Positions 13,515-29,475 of a stretch of 64,000 nt of DNA are shown here, piece by piece. The position numbers and the translations under genes were made by a program. The stretch is from Latrodectus hesperus. Its lineage: Eukaryota; Arthropoda; Arachnida; Araneae; Theridiidae. The DNA is taken from assembly GCA_037975125.1 (NCBI GenBank), contig CM075857.1, positions 21,402,322-21,466,321 of the forward strand. Reading direction: 5' to 3'. The notes beneath the pieces are model-generated. The model saw only the letters and a list, made by a program, of their open reading frames with translations, was not told the origin of the DNA and ran no database searches. Within the stretch, counting starts at the first letter, position 1, and each line of letters begins with the position of its first letter.

Positions 13515-13558
13515 TTCGTTAATTTTGTGACTCTTAAAAATGTCACAAAATTAACGAA
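13515..13558. repeat. Perfect 17-bp hairpin, 10-nt loop
   Basis: The left arm TTCGTTAATTTTGTGAC (13515-13531) pairs without mismatch with 13542-13558. No flanking coding sequence or T-run was seen. It may be a remnant of a fold-back element. Confidence 0.75.
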
Positions 13559-17283
<3,725 letters not shown>

Positions 17284-18201
17284 CAGGGTGTCCCAAAATG
17301 ACCGCATAAACTCTGCTAGCTAAATTTCTCGTTGGGAGTAGATAAAAACTGCCCAAAGAAGGATTCTTGTACGATCTGTAGTTTACGAGAAAAATACGAA
17401 AATCAAAGTAAGACGTCACTTCCAGTGCAAGAAAAAATACTTCATTAAACATATCAACAGCAGTATATGCACAATTCAAAGCAGACGTTCAAAGTGTGCG
17501 CCTTGAATGTCGAGGCATGCTTGAGCACGCCGTGGAATGGCTGTCATCACATTTTGCATCATCGCGGGGACCACCGAAGCATAAGCAGCGTGCAGACGAG
17601 CAGCTAAGTCCATTGGTGTTAGCAATACGTCTCGATTCACCAGTCCCTTTAGATAGTCTCATAGAAAAAATCCAACTGTATATTATCTGCCGGACATAGA
17701 ACCGGACCCCCACGTCCGATCCAGCGGCCGTGGTATTCCATATTCAGCCAACCTCTTACAGGAGCACAGAAATGCGCCGGAGACCCATCATGCTGGAACC
17801 AAAGACATTTCCATTACATCGGCTTACATCAAATACATGTCGTAGTATTCAAGAAGTGAATACCTGGCCACCATATGAAGACTACTGGTGGCTGCAAGAT
17901 GCAGCCTTTTAAATAATAGTTCAACGGCGGCTTAAAAACGTCATTCCATCGCGCGCGTGCATGGAAGACGCAATAGGTGCGTCAAGCATTTTAAACATTA
18001 TCGTTTGGAAAGATATGCAAAAACTGTTGCTGATATGTCCAATAAAGTGTTTTTTTCTTGCACTGGAAGTGACGTCATACTATGTTTGTCGTATTTTTCT
18101 CGTAAACCATTGATCGAACAGGAACACTTCTTTGGGCAGTTCTTATGTACACCCAGCGAAGAATCTAGCTAGAGTTAATGCTGTCGTTATGGGACACGCT
18201 G
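17284..18201 (-). mobile_element. Internally deleted DD41D-type Tc1/mariner element, 918 bp
   Basis: The terminal inverted repeats are about 155 bp long. The left end reads cagggtgtccca; the right end, read on the minus strand, reads cagcgtgtccca. Both continue through matching blocks (CTGCCCAAAGAAG, TTTACGAGAAAAATACGA, GACGTCACTTCCAGTGCAAG). The right side is flanked by TA; the left side has TG, probably a mutated TA. Between the ends only the C-terminal part of a transposase remains, on the minus strand, so the N-terminal half has been lost. The element sits inside a (TA)n/(TG)n microsatellite, which offers TA target sites. Confidence 0.85.
17476..17815 (-). pseudogene. C-terminal fragment of DD41D-type transposase
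   Basis: Read on the minus strand from about 17815, the sequence gives FQHDGSPAHF, then RWIGRGGPV and CPADNIQLDFF. These are the second Asp motif and the third Asp motif of a Tc1/mariner transposase whose usual spacing in this lineage is 41 residues. About three residues (the RSP of a usual RSPDLTPLDFF) are missing here. After LDFF the frame changes, and a TGA stands where the family has Trp. The rest then runs open through TPMDLAARLHAAY and AIPRRAQACLDIQGAHFERLL to a TGA at 17476-17478, the normal C-terminus. Everything before the second Asp is gone. The gene is non-functional. Confidence 0.82.
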
Positions 18202-18247
18202 TATATAAATATGTGTGTGTGTGTGTGTATATATATATATACATATA
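18202..18247. repeat. (TG)n(TA)n microsatellite, right half of the interrupted tract
   Basis: TATATAAATA followed by a TG run and a TA run. It is probably the continuation of the (TA)n tract left of the 17284-18201 element, split by that insertion. Confidence 0.85.
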
Positions 18248-21200
18248 CTGTAGACGCTCATTTTTATGAGAACGTTGAGGGAATAAGAAAGTTATTCAAA
18301 TTATAATTCATAAAATATTGTATAATGTAGTTTATAAAATAATAAAATAATAATATCTTAGAAATGCATTTTCCACACTACCCTCTCTTTAGAAATAATG
18401 CATTATTTGAGAAAGTATTTTGCTAGGCATAAAAGTGAAAAATAAAATTAAAGATTAAGAGTAATTATAATAAAGAAAGAGATCAGAGCTAAAGTAGTCA
18501 TATTTTCAAGTTCATAACTGCAGTTTTAAAAACACAAATTTTGATTTAGGAAAACATTTTATGGTATTTTTTTATTTAAAAACTCAATTTTTTTAGCTAT
18601 TCATATACATTCTTATATGGTTATAATATTAAGTCATATTCTTCATATTTGATACCTAAAAGCTCTCAAAATTATGATCTCAATCACTTAATCATCCAAT
18701 AATTCATAAAAATAAACTACACCTTAATCCAGATTCTGAAAGACCAGTAGTGCAGTACTGTGAAGCAGTACGTTCTTCTGTTGAAACTCAAGGATTAATA
18801 CCTTACCTTCGGTTACGCTTTCAGATACTTTTTTGTATTTCTTCTCGGTAGCAGTGAATTTAATAACCATATTCCTGTTCTAGCTAAACTACTTTATATT
18901 ATGAGAAATGGATATGCACATGCCAGAAGGTACAATACAACTTTTGATTCACCTTAACATGATTGAAGGAAAGTTTCTTTTAGAAAGGAAATTACTAGGC
19001 TCAATCCCAGCTATTATTGATCAAACATGATATATATTTCACTTATGCCTTACGCATGTATTTCTGTTGTGGTGAGGCGATACATTTTCCAAGCTTTTAT
19101 ATTTTGCAGCATTTGGTTAACTTTCTTTATCTATAGAAAGTCTGCAGAAAACTTTAAAAAATAAAGTTAGGTAATAAAATATTTAATTACTACCTTAGGT
19201 CGTTGTAAGGTCAACTGTACCTTGCTATAATTGTTTTATTTTTTTTACATAACGAGTTATTAAATTTTAATGGATATTATGTTAATTATTAAATGAAGTA
19301 TTTTATAGGAAATTATTTTACACATATTCATTCCTTTTACATTCGTTACTGTATATAATTTAGTACTGTTACTATATTATTTTTCAAAAGAACAATTTAT
19401 ACAATGATTTACAATTTACTCTAAGTTTCTGATGTTTGTTTATGTTATAACATTGCAATCATTTTCTGGTTATTTAGGGGAAATATGCTTCCTGTAATCT
19501 GCTTATCCAATAAACCAAGCCTCACAACCGGAATATTTTTCATTTGACTAAAAATAAAGTTTGTTACTTTAATAAATCATTTGGTCTCAAGATTTAGCAC
19601 ACTAAATTAGACCAAAATGATACAGAAAATTTATGATGAAGAGGAATGTCATAAAAACAATTTTTTGAAATCATTCGGCTGGGAATTATTAAAATTCATT
19701 TAGCCGTCTTTTATAAATAATACTTTATAAAATGATAATGGTATAATGAAGAAAATGATGTGAAAATGATCATATATTCCCTATTAAATTCGAAGTAAGG
19801 AAATAAACATTCACTGAACTCTTTATCACTGAATAAAGTAGGGGAAAATTTAGGATCAGCAATTTAGGAACAGCAAATTTAGAATAACTGTAGGGGAAAA
19901 GTTAGGAACAGCAGTTCTTAAATTTTCCCTATACAGTTACATTTAAATTCAATCTTACTATTAAGTGTGTACCCAATTTAATAATGTTTCAGTACATATT
20001 TTTTGATTTTGCAAAAAATAATAACTTACAAAAGAGGTTACTTCCCATTAATTTCTAAAAATTTGGTCTTCACAAATTGTGTTTCATCATTACTAAATCA
20101 TTAATTCCATTTATAATTCAATATCTCTTTTTATTGGAATGTCAGAGTAACTTTGAAGCAATGATTTTCTCTCATATTTTTTTACTTTTTTATAATATAA
20201 AAACTTTTACACAGTAATATCTCCAAAATGAAAATCAATTCTTGATTTGATAAAAATACAAATCATCTGAATTTAAAGTATATATTTTACAAGTATACTG
20301 TCATGGTTTATAAAATTCAGAAAAAGAATAAATTATGCCTCAAAAATAGGAAAACATTTTTTTTTTATTTCTCTGGAATTTTATTTCTCTCTATTGTTTA
20401 TTCCTCTGGAATTTTCTGTATAAAAGAAATGAATTATTGTACATTTTATTATTACATTATTATTATTTTAGCAAAATGTTCACATTTAAGTTGAAAATAT
20501 TTACATTTAAAATATCTTTATTTAATGATTATTTGAAATTACTATACATGGTACAGTTTGCATAATATTGCATTCTGTTTTTACGATTGACACCGATATT
20601 TATATTATATAATATTCTTTATATTATGTAATAAAATGCTTTTTGTTAACACTGATGAAATTGCATGTATAGAAATGCAACAGTATTATGAATAAATCTT
20701 AAAAAATTATATTTTTAATCATTTAAATATAGTAAACTTGACAAAAATATTTATTAAAGAAATCCATTTTTCAAACGGCATTGTTTAAAAAAAGTATTGG
20801 CGTATATTAATTATGAAAATTTCGTTGTTAGTATCTCCTTAGAATTCATCAGAAATATAATTTTATTTGAATATTTTGATTATTAAATTTAAATCTGGAG
20901 TAAACATTTGTAAAAATCAAAATTTCAGTATTTACACAAATATAAAAATCTCTCTCTCTATCTTAGATATTATTATTTTACATTTTCGTAAATTAAACTT
21001 ACTTTAGTTATTTAACTAGAAATAAATGAACATTATCTCGTTTAATAATTGATTGTATTTTAAAATTTATCTGCTCAATAGAAGACGTAAGGTGTAGATT
21101 TCAATGCAATAACTAGGTTTCAAAATATATTAATCAATGAACAGAATTTCAAATAAAAATATGTTATATTAAGAAATCCCAATTACAATATTCAAGTAAC

Positions 21201-21290
21201 AAAGAGGTGTTTTGGTAAATTATCTAACAGATTTTTTAATAATATATAATAGATAAATTATTGGTAGATAAATTATATTTTTTGATAAAT
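18248..21290. other. No gene recognised; A+T-rich sequence
   Basis: No coding region is supported. Around 18.7-19.1 kb the base composition is more balanced but no family motif could be read. At 19.84-19.95 kb the block GGGGAAAATTTAGGA and a related inverted block AAATTTTCCCT flank short repeats of TTAGGAACAGCA. Nothing else is identifiable. Confidence 0.55.
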
Positions 21291-21693
21291 TTTGTTGTTG
21301 TTGTGTTGTTACTAATGACACTTGTTCAAGCCAAGTTCGCTACGCCTCGGCTATGCGAATTTAAGTCAATTGGGAGCGTCTTCCGTTTTAATCCGAGGAC
21401 CATGAAGGTGAAACTACGACTTTTGCTCTTCAAATCCTCCAATAGATGGCAGCACCAAAGGCTCAACTCCCTCAATTTTGGCATTTATCTGAAGGCGGAG
21501 TAAATTTCCCCAGACCATTGCAACCATGGTAACTGTTCAACGACAGACCACGGGACATTCGATTCTAGAGATTTAACGAGCAGAGTACATGCGTATATCG
21601 CATGTACTCGGTGGGTTTTTGGCGGCATTGGGAATCGAACCCCACCTTTCCGTATATAAGGCCGATACCTTAACCACTAGGTTACCACTACCC
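21291..21693 (-). mobile_element. tRNA-derived SINE, about 400 bp, AAC-rich tail (family A)
   Basis: Read on the minus strand, the element begins gggtagtggtaacc. It has a pol III A box (TAGTGGTTAAGG, within 21665-21679) and a B box GGTTCGATTCCC (21630-21641), and ends in a tail of AAC repeats (21291-21315). The body shares ordered blocks with the element at 43606-44010: a GAGTACATG block, GTTACYATGG, TGGYCTGG, AAATTT.CTCC, AAACGGAAGA and CGAACTTGGCTT. The short open frame on the plus strand across it is not a gene. No clear target duplication was found. Confidence 0.85.
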
Positions 21694-22996
21694 GTTTGAA
21701 ATTAATAGATGACTTATAGATAGATAAATTTTTCTAGTATATGCTAAAGTTATCTAATATACAGATTTGAAGTACTAAAGACTAACTGTGAGAAATATGA
21801 TGTGGATTTGATTTAATTTTTTCCGCGTTTTTGTATTTTAATTTTAGAAAAAAATATATATTCTGATTTTACAATAAAAATGTCCTCTAAACCTGATGAC
21901 CGTAGTATTATGAAACAAAGAATTTTCTGTTTTATTTTCCAGTCTCCTTATTTTTAAGGAAATTTTGATATATGTATCATATACATGTGAATTAAATACT
22001 TCACAGATTTTTTTACATGAAACCAGTTTTATTTATTTAAATTACATATTATTTTATGTGTCATTTATTATTTTTTCAAGTAAAAATAAGCGGCTATTTT
22101 ATTAAAAGAGAATTTCTATAAAATTTTTTATTTAAATTATTTTTTCGCTTTGCCAGATTTTATGAATTATTTTTTCTAGCGATTGTATTTAGTATAAATA
22201 TAGCCATCCAGTAAAAAACAATACAACTAAGCTTAATGATTCAATAAAACATAAATATTTAAGTTTTTCACTGTTTAATGGTAAAAAGGATGATAAATAA
22301 TCTTTAAATTAATAAAAATAAGAATTTCCATACATATTTAATGCTTATATACATTTTATCCTTCTATTAACTACACTAATATTTCTTAAAATAGGTATAA
22401 ATATTTAAATTTTTATACTTTCGATATGTTGGTCATTATTAAAAGGATTATTTTTGAAAACAGAAAAATAATGGTGAGTTTCATTTAAATTCCAGTGTAT
22501 TGTTAATACTAGAAGAATTCAAACTCATGCATTACATTCGATGTAATCGTAATCAAAATCCTTCGCAATAATATTGTTGATGATACTTTTGTATCAAGGA
22601 AAATGATTTCCTACAGCTATCAGAAACGGGAAGATAGCTCCAATGAAGTCCATTAGCAACTTCTATTAAGACCGTCATATGTATGAAAGAACCATTAACA
22701 AAAATATCTTTGAAGCTCCTGACACCAAATGCAATTTATTATCCTTTTTCTGGGAATCAATAGATAAATATTTACATTGATCTGCGTAAATCTGTATTTA
22801 ATTCAGTATAACGCTGCTGTGTGTTGCTCTGGAATCAAAGCAGTTTAGAGAAGAAACAGCTTTTTCTCAAAAACCATCATTTCTTATTTTATCATATGAT
22901 AACGATTAATATCCAGTAAAAATACACTTGATAAAAAATATACATTTGTGCAGTTGTTGATGTCCTAATGTACAATATTTATTTAAAAAAACTTTA
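21694..22996. other. No gene recognised; A+T-rich sequence
   Basis: No coding region is supported. The stretch 22.5-22.9 kb is somewhat more complex but gives no readable motif in any frame. Confidence 0.55.
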
Positions 22997-23668
22997 ATTT
23001 ACATCAGGGGTGCACAACCTTTTCAGAATGAGGGGCCAAAATATGAAAAAAGATCATGTCGAGGGCCAAAGCAGTACGTAAATGTTAAAACATGTTATAA
23101 ACGTGAAAACACTGTTTTTTGTGGCAATACGCATGAATTGTATAATTGTTAATTTACTTATTTACTCATGCAAACATTATACAATAAAGTAATAAAACAC
23201 AAACATTATAAATATGCTTAAAATACTTTATTTCCAGAAAAAACTTGAAATTGAATAACGGGAGAAAACTTTTTGGTAATTATACAAAGAACACAATTTA
23301 AATTTTGAAAAAAATTAGAAAAATTTAATGTGATGGCTTTGACTGAATATTTGAAGTTATTAATTTCATGTTGGGCTTAAGATTCGTTTTGGCAATACTA
23401 AAACAGAAGAAAGGTTCTCATCTGCTATCCTATTTCTTATTTTTGATTTGTTTAAATTCATTAAAGAAAAAGTTTGCTCACAAATGAAAAATATTTATTC
23501 TGATGTAGAATCGTTTTTCTATCAGATTTTTTCTTTTGTTTATTTGAAAGAGTCTCATTTCTTTTTAAATTAGTCTTATTTTATTAACAACATTCGCGGG
23601 CCAACTTTAAAGGCGACGCGGGCCAATTTTCACCCGCGGGCCATAGGTTGTGCATCCCTGATTTACAT
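22997..23668 (-). mobile_element. hAT-superfamily element with 8-bp target duplication
   Basis: The element occupies 23005-23660 (656 bp). It is flanked by a perfect 8-bp direct repeat ATTTACAT (22997-23004 and 23661-23668), the length produced by hAT transposases. The ends are inverted repeats, caggggtgcacaacct at the left and cagggatgcacaacct at the right on the minus strand. The element is G+C-richer near both ends (GGGGCCAAA, GCGGGCCA) and A+T-rich inside. It keeps only a short piece of transposase on the minus strand, so it is an internally deleted, non-autonomous copy. Confidence 0.92.
23366..23482 (-). pseudogene. hAT transposase C-terminal dimerisation fragment
   Basis: On the minus strand, 38 codons plus a TGA read CEQTFSLMNLNKSK, then RNRIADENLSSVL, and end at 23366-23368. 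The pattern C-E-Q-T-F-S-x-M-N, K-S-K-x-R-x-R and D-E-x-L is the hallmark of the hAT C-terminal dimerisation region, as in the Charlie-like and GTF2IRD2-type group. Just upstream the frame holds a stop (TAA in a DSTSE*IFFI context), so this is a relic inside the 656-bp element. The catalytic core and zinc finger are absent. Confidence 0.85.
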
Positions 23669-24431
23669 GAATAAACTTACATAATATTTTATGAAAAATA
23701 TTCGAAATCAAACTCATTTTATAAAAAAAAAATTGATACATTCATAAATTAAGATTTTAACTTTTAAATACTGCAATTTTTAATTAACAGAAAAGAAAAA
23801 TATACTATAATTAATAATATATTAATCATGATGCAACATATAATCTAATATGTATGTAAGAGAATGCGAAATTTAGATATATTGTTAATGTTTAAACTAA
23901 ATGCTAATGACGAGAAAGAGAGAGAGAATAAGAGAAAAATATTTATAGGATTTTTAGAATCACAAATAGAATACAATTTCATTCGCTTTCTATATTGCAA
24001 ATGGTGAACGTATTTTAGTTCATTATTTATGAATATAATTACATTTATTGATATTATGATAGCCTCTCCTATTAATAAAAATGCTTTTTTAAGATTTCTA
24101 TTTGCATAAAATCAAGTTTGATTGATGCTGAATAATATTTTATATAGTGAATGATATTTTTTATATAATGATATTTCAGCATATAAAATGATATTTTATA
24201 CGCTGAATAATATTTTTTGTTTGAGTGTATAATAAAAATTATTGCAAACTAAATTTATCTAATAAAATATTCTATATCTAAATTTTGTTAGGCCATTTTT
24301 ATGGAAGATTAAATTACTATTTTCTTTTAAATAATCAGTCTTATGTAAAATTTATCATAAATAAATCAAAATAAATAATCAGTCTTGTGTAAAATTTGCA
24401 TATTTCTTGTTTGATGTTATAGCACAACTTT
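23669..24431. other. No gene recognised; A+T-rich sequence
   Basis: No coding region is supported. A short GA-rich tract lies at about 23.91-23.94 kb. Confidence 0.6.
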
Positions 24432-24698
24432 ATTAGTGATTTAGAGCCACCTAATTTGTCTAATGGTCAGCGTGTCTGACTGCAGATAGGGAGGTCCTGG
24501 GTTCAAATACCGGTTTGGGCATGGATGTACTTTCTTTCTATCTATCCTGTCATTGTTTTTTCTTTGTGTGAATGGTTTCCTACCCTATGAACGGGTACCT
24601 ATGGCATGTGTATACTGAGGAAGTCGGACTCCCCTCTACACCACTCCATAATGCCAGCCTAGCTGGCATACGAAAACAACAACATTAGTGATTTAGAG
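24432..24698 (+). mobile_element. tRNA-derived SINE with perfect 15-bp target duplication (family B)
   Basis: The SINE is 24447-24683 (237 bp). It is bounded by the 15-bp direct repeat ATTAGTGATTTAGAG at 24432-24446 and 24684-24698, identical on both sides, so the insertion was by target-primed reverse transcription. The head looks like a tRNA, with an A box near 24464-24475 (TGGTCAGCGTGT) and a B box GGGTTCAAATACC (24499-24511). The tail is AACAACAAC. The 3' half (CCTACCCTATGAACGGGTA, then TGAGGAAGTCGGACTCC) recurs at 53404-53557. The family resemblance of the head is to a general tRNA; I do not assign an amino acid. Confidence 0.93.
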
Positions 24699-27600
24699 GA
24701 TTTTTATTAATGCTTATAATAATGTAATAGTTGATTAAAATTCAGCAGAAATTACACAAACAGAAAAAATTACTTGCTTATAGTGTTTGAAAACATGATT
24801 TAGCTATAAGCAAAGCCATGTGTGAATCAACAACACTCTACACAAAGATTCAACATTTTTCAATTTCAGAAGTATTATTTCAACTTAATAATTTCAGAGA
24901 TCACGATACATGCATAAATTAAAGAATTTTCACACTTATACTAAAAATGCATCTCAAGAGGATTTTGAAAAGATGTTTTAAGATGCATTTTGATTTATTT
25001 ACTATTACACCAAAACCATGACTTCTAATTCAGTCTTTTTAAATCTAAAAATTATTATTGTAAAAAAAATTAATTTTGTAAATATAATAAGACTAAAAAA
25101 ATATCACCTATCGAAAGTATACCAGAATAAATATACCTTGCATCTAATGATCCCTTTCTATTCTCACACTAAAACTTAATTATTTCTAATTTTTTTAAAA
25201 ATAATGATTATGAATTATTTCTATAAAATCTTGCACTTACATATTCTCACATAAAAAGGTTGAATATTTTTTAAATATGATGTCAATCAGTGATACATTT
25301 TTGTGCGCATAAAGGAAGTTTGAATCTAATATTTCTTATCATCGTAACTAAATTTTTTTAAATGATTGCATGCTTCCTTTTATTTATTTTCTTAGCTGAT
25401 ATTCGTTAATTATACGCTATATCTCATTGCATGCTGCAAATAAGTATTTTTTTACCAAAATTTAATAAATATAAATGCCATTAATGTTTCAAATTTGCAA
25501 TTTTTCTCTAAAAACTATTCTCCCTCATTTTCACTTAAAAACCCACTCCAATTGATAAATAATCCAAATTACTAATATATTGAATCTGATTCTTTACACA
25601 TTTTATAAATTCGGTTATTAAATTAAGAAAAATAAATTATTCATTTGCTTAAATGGAAAACTAATTGGACATAAAAGATTTCAGTTTTGAAATTTCATAA
25701 AGTATGCTTGTCTCTATTATTTCCGAATTGTACAGGGATTGAATATAGTTTATATATTAAAATAAATAATTAATTACAGTAATCTAAATTCAAGAGTGCA
25801 TTAAATAAACTATACGAAATATTAAAAATTCCTGAAATGAATAAATCACTTAAGATTTTACAAGCACTTTTTAATTTTATGCATTGTTTTATAAGCACTG
25901 AACGTCTTCTTCGCATTTTTCCATCTAGTTTGTCGAGATAGAGAATTCCATTACATTACCAAAATGTATTTTCTAATATTTCTTAAATTTAAATATTTTT
26001 TCATTGAAAATAATGGGAAGTTATAGAATAAATTGTGTTTTAGAATACATTACCAGCAATATAAATTTGATTCAAGAGTCCCCCCACAAGTAAGATTATT
26101 CTTTTTGTGTTAAATATATTGATTTGAATTAAATTTGATGAAAAAATATGAACTTAAAGTGTGTTATTTTCTTAATTTTGAGATAATGTATATTTTGAAA
26201 GAACAAAATATATTAATATTTCATAACTTGTTTTATTTTATCCATACGACAATGAATATTTATGCTCGAAATGTATGCATATTACAAAATGTTCCTAAAT
26301 GTAACTCATAAGACTCAGTTATCAAATGAAAGTTTAAATTTAACTTTATACAATATTTCAAGTTCCATTTACAAAATATTTTCTTTTCAACACATATTCT
26401 TTTGTAAATTTTGAGTTCTTACATTGAATCAAAACTTGAAATCTTTTAAATGTAAAAACTTATCGCAAATTACAGCAGTAACATATAAAAATATAAATAG
26501 AATTTAAATTTTTATTTCACAAATCATTAAATACAATCTTTTTTCCAATTTTCACTAAAATACCTTAAAATGATGTCAATATTAATCGACAATTTAATAT
26601 ATGGAATATAATATCTTAGAAAAAATTAAGGTGCATTGTATACTTTAAATGCTTCCAAATTATTTTGTAAAAATAAAAAGTGTCAGTTTTGTGTTAAATA
26701 AACTTTATGCATGTTACATAAACAAGCATAGATAAAAATGGGAAGAAAGCATAAATAAAATTTATATTAATTGCTTTTATATTGCTCTATACACATGGAT
26801 ATTTTACTATAAACCTAAATTTTCTTTAACAGGAAATAAACTTTTTTAAATTATTGCAATCAAATAAAGATAAATTAATTTCGAAAGGAAATAACAAAAG
26901 ATTATTTGAAAAATATTAAGTAAAATCGAGATGAAAAAAGAAGAATACTGCAAACATCACATTGGATAGTTTATTCTCCAGAATATGATCTTGACACCTT
27001 GATAAATATTACGTGAATGAAGTTAGCTCAAAAAATACTTCATGTGAGGTGATATCAACAGAGAAACCAAAAATTTTATCCACTTGGCAATAAGTGATAA
27101 AAAATAGAAGCCAATAGAGATAAACAAAAGATCCATAACTCTTACTGATGTATGGTTCCAACAAATATATGTTATAAGCAATCTTCTGTCAACTGATTTA
27201 TAAAGGATAATTTATAATCTACGATTTGAAGTAGAAATCTGAAAATGGCATTATTGTTGAAGTGATATATTTCTACGATAATTATACTTATTGACTTTGT
27301 GGCATAAGAATAAATATATTTATTACAAATAATTTTGTCTAAATCATTTATACTTTGAAATAAGAAATTCACATATTTTATGTATATCATGATAATTACA
27401 TTGAATAATTTATGGCAAATCTAATCTAATTCTACGTATTTTGTTTGGGTGAAATAATTTTTATAACAAAACAAAATATTAAACTAATGTATTTGAAGGC
27501 AAGATATAATCAAAACCATGAGTAGTAGGAGAATAATGGCAATGAAATAAAATTATAAGAGCAATATTAATAAATATTAGCACATAATGAGTTAAAAGAA

Positions 27601-29328
27601 AAATCACATAAATAGCAAAATTTTAGTTTAATAAAATATTTCTGTTTTGGATAAAATAAGATAAACTAAGACCGAACATTTTTCAGAGATACGAAGCAAT
27701 AGAGAAAACTTTTGTGAGCGATTTCCTATGTTAAGAATTACCGTAAGATTGAAATTGAAGCAGTATATGACATTAAAATATTCTGACATGATATTTAAAA
27801 ATAAATTTGTTCCTTCAAATAAAAAGAACACACTTAAAAATAAATATAATTAAATAAATATAATATGTATTTCAAACACTTTTCGTAATATACAATAATT
27901 TACCTTTAAAATGTAATTTACTGTAGAGGAAAAAATTCATTGATTTCATTAAAAATTTGAAAGACTTTAATTTGTGAAAGAAATTTATATGAAAACTGCC
28001 AACATTCTCAAAATTGAATGTTATTTCCTTATATAATGTATTTCGTATACAATTATGTTGCATTATTAATTTATTTCTTATATTCAGAAGTTCAGCTTAT
28101 TAATATTTCCGAGAACTTTTATATTGGCATGGCTCTAAAATTTTAAAATTTTGTTATAATTACTATTTATGCAACAAAATTTAACTGTAACAAATTCTTT
28201 ATTGATGATTTAACAGTTAAATTTTTCTTTAAATTGATGATTTAACAGTTAAACTTTCCAATAACATTATAACAAATATTTTTGAATGTGATATATATTC
28301 ATCTTTTACATTCAGTGGTAAACAGTGTTTTGTTATTAAACAGCTAAATGGTTAACAGCCAAGATTGATTTTGGAATATGCATTTTATATCCTTTTTGGA
28401 AAGACCAACTGAATCCAAATCTATTTTGATTTATATTTATTGTTTTCAGAAATCTGCATTCTTTATAAGTTGCCTTATATCATTAACTTAAAGAGATGCT
28501 TCATATATAGTTTTAAGAGAAATTTCTTTTGAAGAAATTCTTCATTAAAAATATAATTAATCGATGAATTCAGAATATAGTTAAGAATAATTTTAAGATG
28601 CCTCATATAGTTGGAAAAGAAAATAATCTTAAATGTGGTTTATTCGAATAAAATCTTTCCGAATTAAAGTAATTTTCATTTCAGACTTTCAGGTGCTAAT
28701 ATACTAAAATTACATTTAAACGACCATTTAAATATAAAATTGTCACACAAACTCAGATTATTTAATTTTATTTTTTAATGCATTTTTTATAAATTTAATA
28801 TTTTTATTTGGAAATTAAATTTTATGAAGTTGAATCGTCTATATATCATAGAACAGTAAAATATTCCATTGTTGTTTTATGTAATCAATCAGAAAAAAAT
28901 GCGAAATTTCAAAAATCTTGTCTATCGAATTTTTTCTTGAAAGATTCAATCAAAACAACTATTTCTTTCATTATTATCTACAGAATCAAATTTATTTATA
29001 TCTATTAAAATGCAATTCGAAATTTGTTGAGAATTTATTTTGCCTTAGCTAAATACTTTCATACTTATGCAATTGGTAATATGTTTTATTAGAAGATATA
29101 TAGTTTTCCCCTAAAATTAATTTAATGTTTCATTAATATTCATTTCACACTTGAATTAAAAATTCTGTAAAATATAACTTTTTAGCTTATAACTATTGTA
29201 AAACATATTATAAAGTTTATTTTTAAGAAAATATATTAATTGGTGACAGAAAAAAACAGTGTATTATACTAAATACAGCTGATTGTATAAATATCCTATT
29301 CAAGAAATTTACTTGTGATTGTTATTCT
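24699..29328. other. No gene recognised; A+T-rich sequence
   Basis: No coding region is supported. The small open frames at 27.1-28.1 kb are short, low in complexity and rich in Asn, Ile, Phe and Lys, as expected by chance at this composition. A 32-bp tandem duplication of ATTGATGATTTAACAGTTAA lies at 28201-28256. Confidence 0.6.
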
Positions 29329-29475
29329 TTTTAATGTATCATGTTTTTATTTTGTATTTATGGAATAAACCACAATGCTTTGTTCTTTCAATTTTTGCCA
29401 TTTTAATGCATAATATTTTTATTTTGTATTTATGGAATAAGCCACAATGCTTTGTTCTTTAAATTTTTGCCATTT
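29329..29475. repeat. Tandem duplication, 72-bp unit
   Basis: Two adjacent copies, from 29329 and 29401, share TTTTTATTTTGTATTTATGG, CCACAATGCTTTGTTCTTT and ATTTTTGCCATTT with only a few substitutions. It is a local duplication with no coding content seen. Confidence 0.85.

Noticed and set aside
17496..18172. Three plus-strand open frames inside the 17.3-kb element
   Set aside because: The transposase remnant reads on the minus strand; these frames are its shadows or lie in the inverted repeats.
18980..19020. GGCTCAATCCCAG, like a pol III B box
   Set aside because: No A box at the right distance, no tail and no target duplication.
21261..21503. 80-residue plus-strand open frame with a hydrophobic start
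   Set aside because: It lies across the tail and body of a minus-strand SINE; the apparent signal peptide is the AAC-repeat tail read backwards.
27172..28063. Three minus-strand open frames of 63-72 residues
   Set aside because: Low complexity, no motif, and of a length expected by chance in the region.
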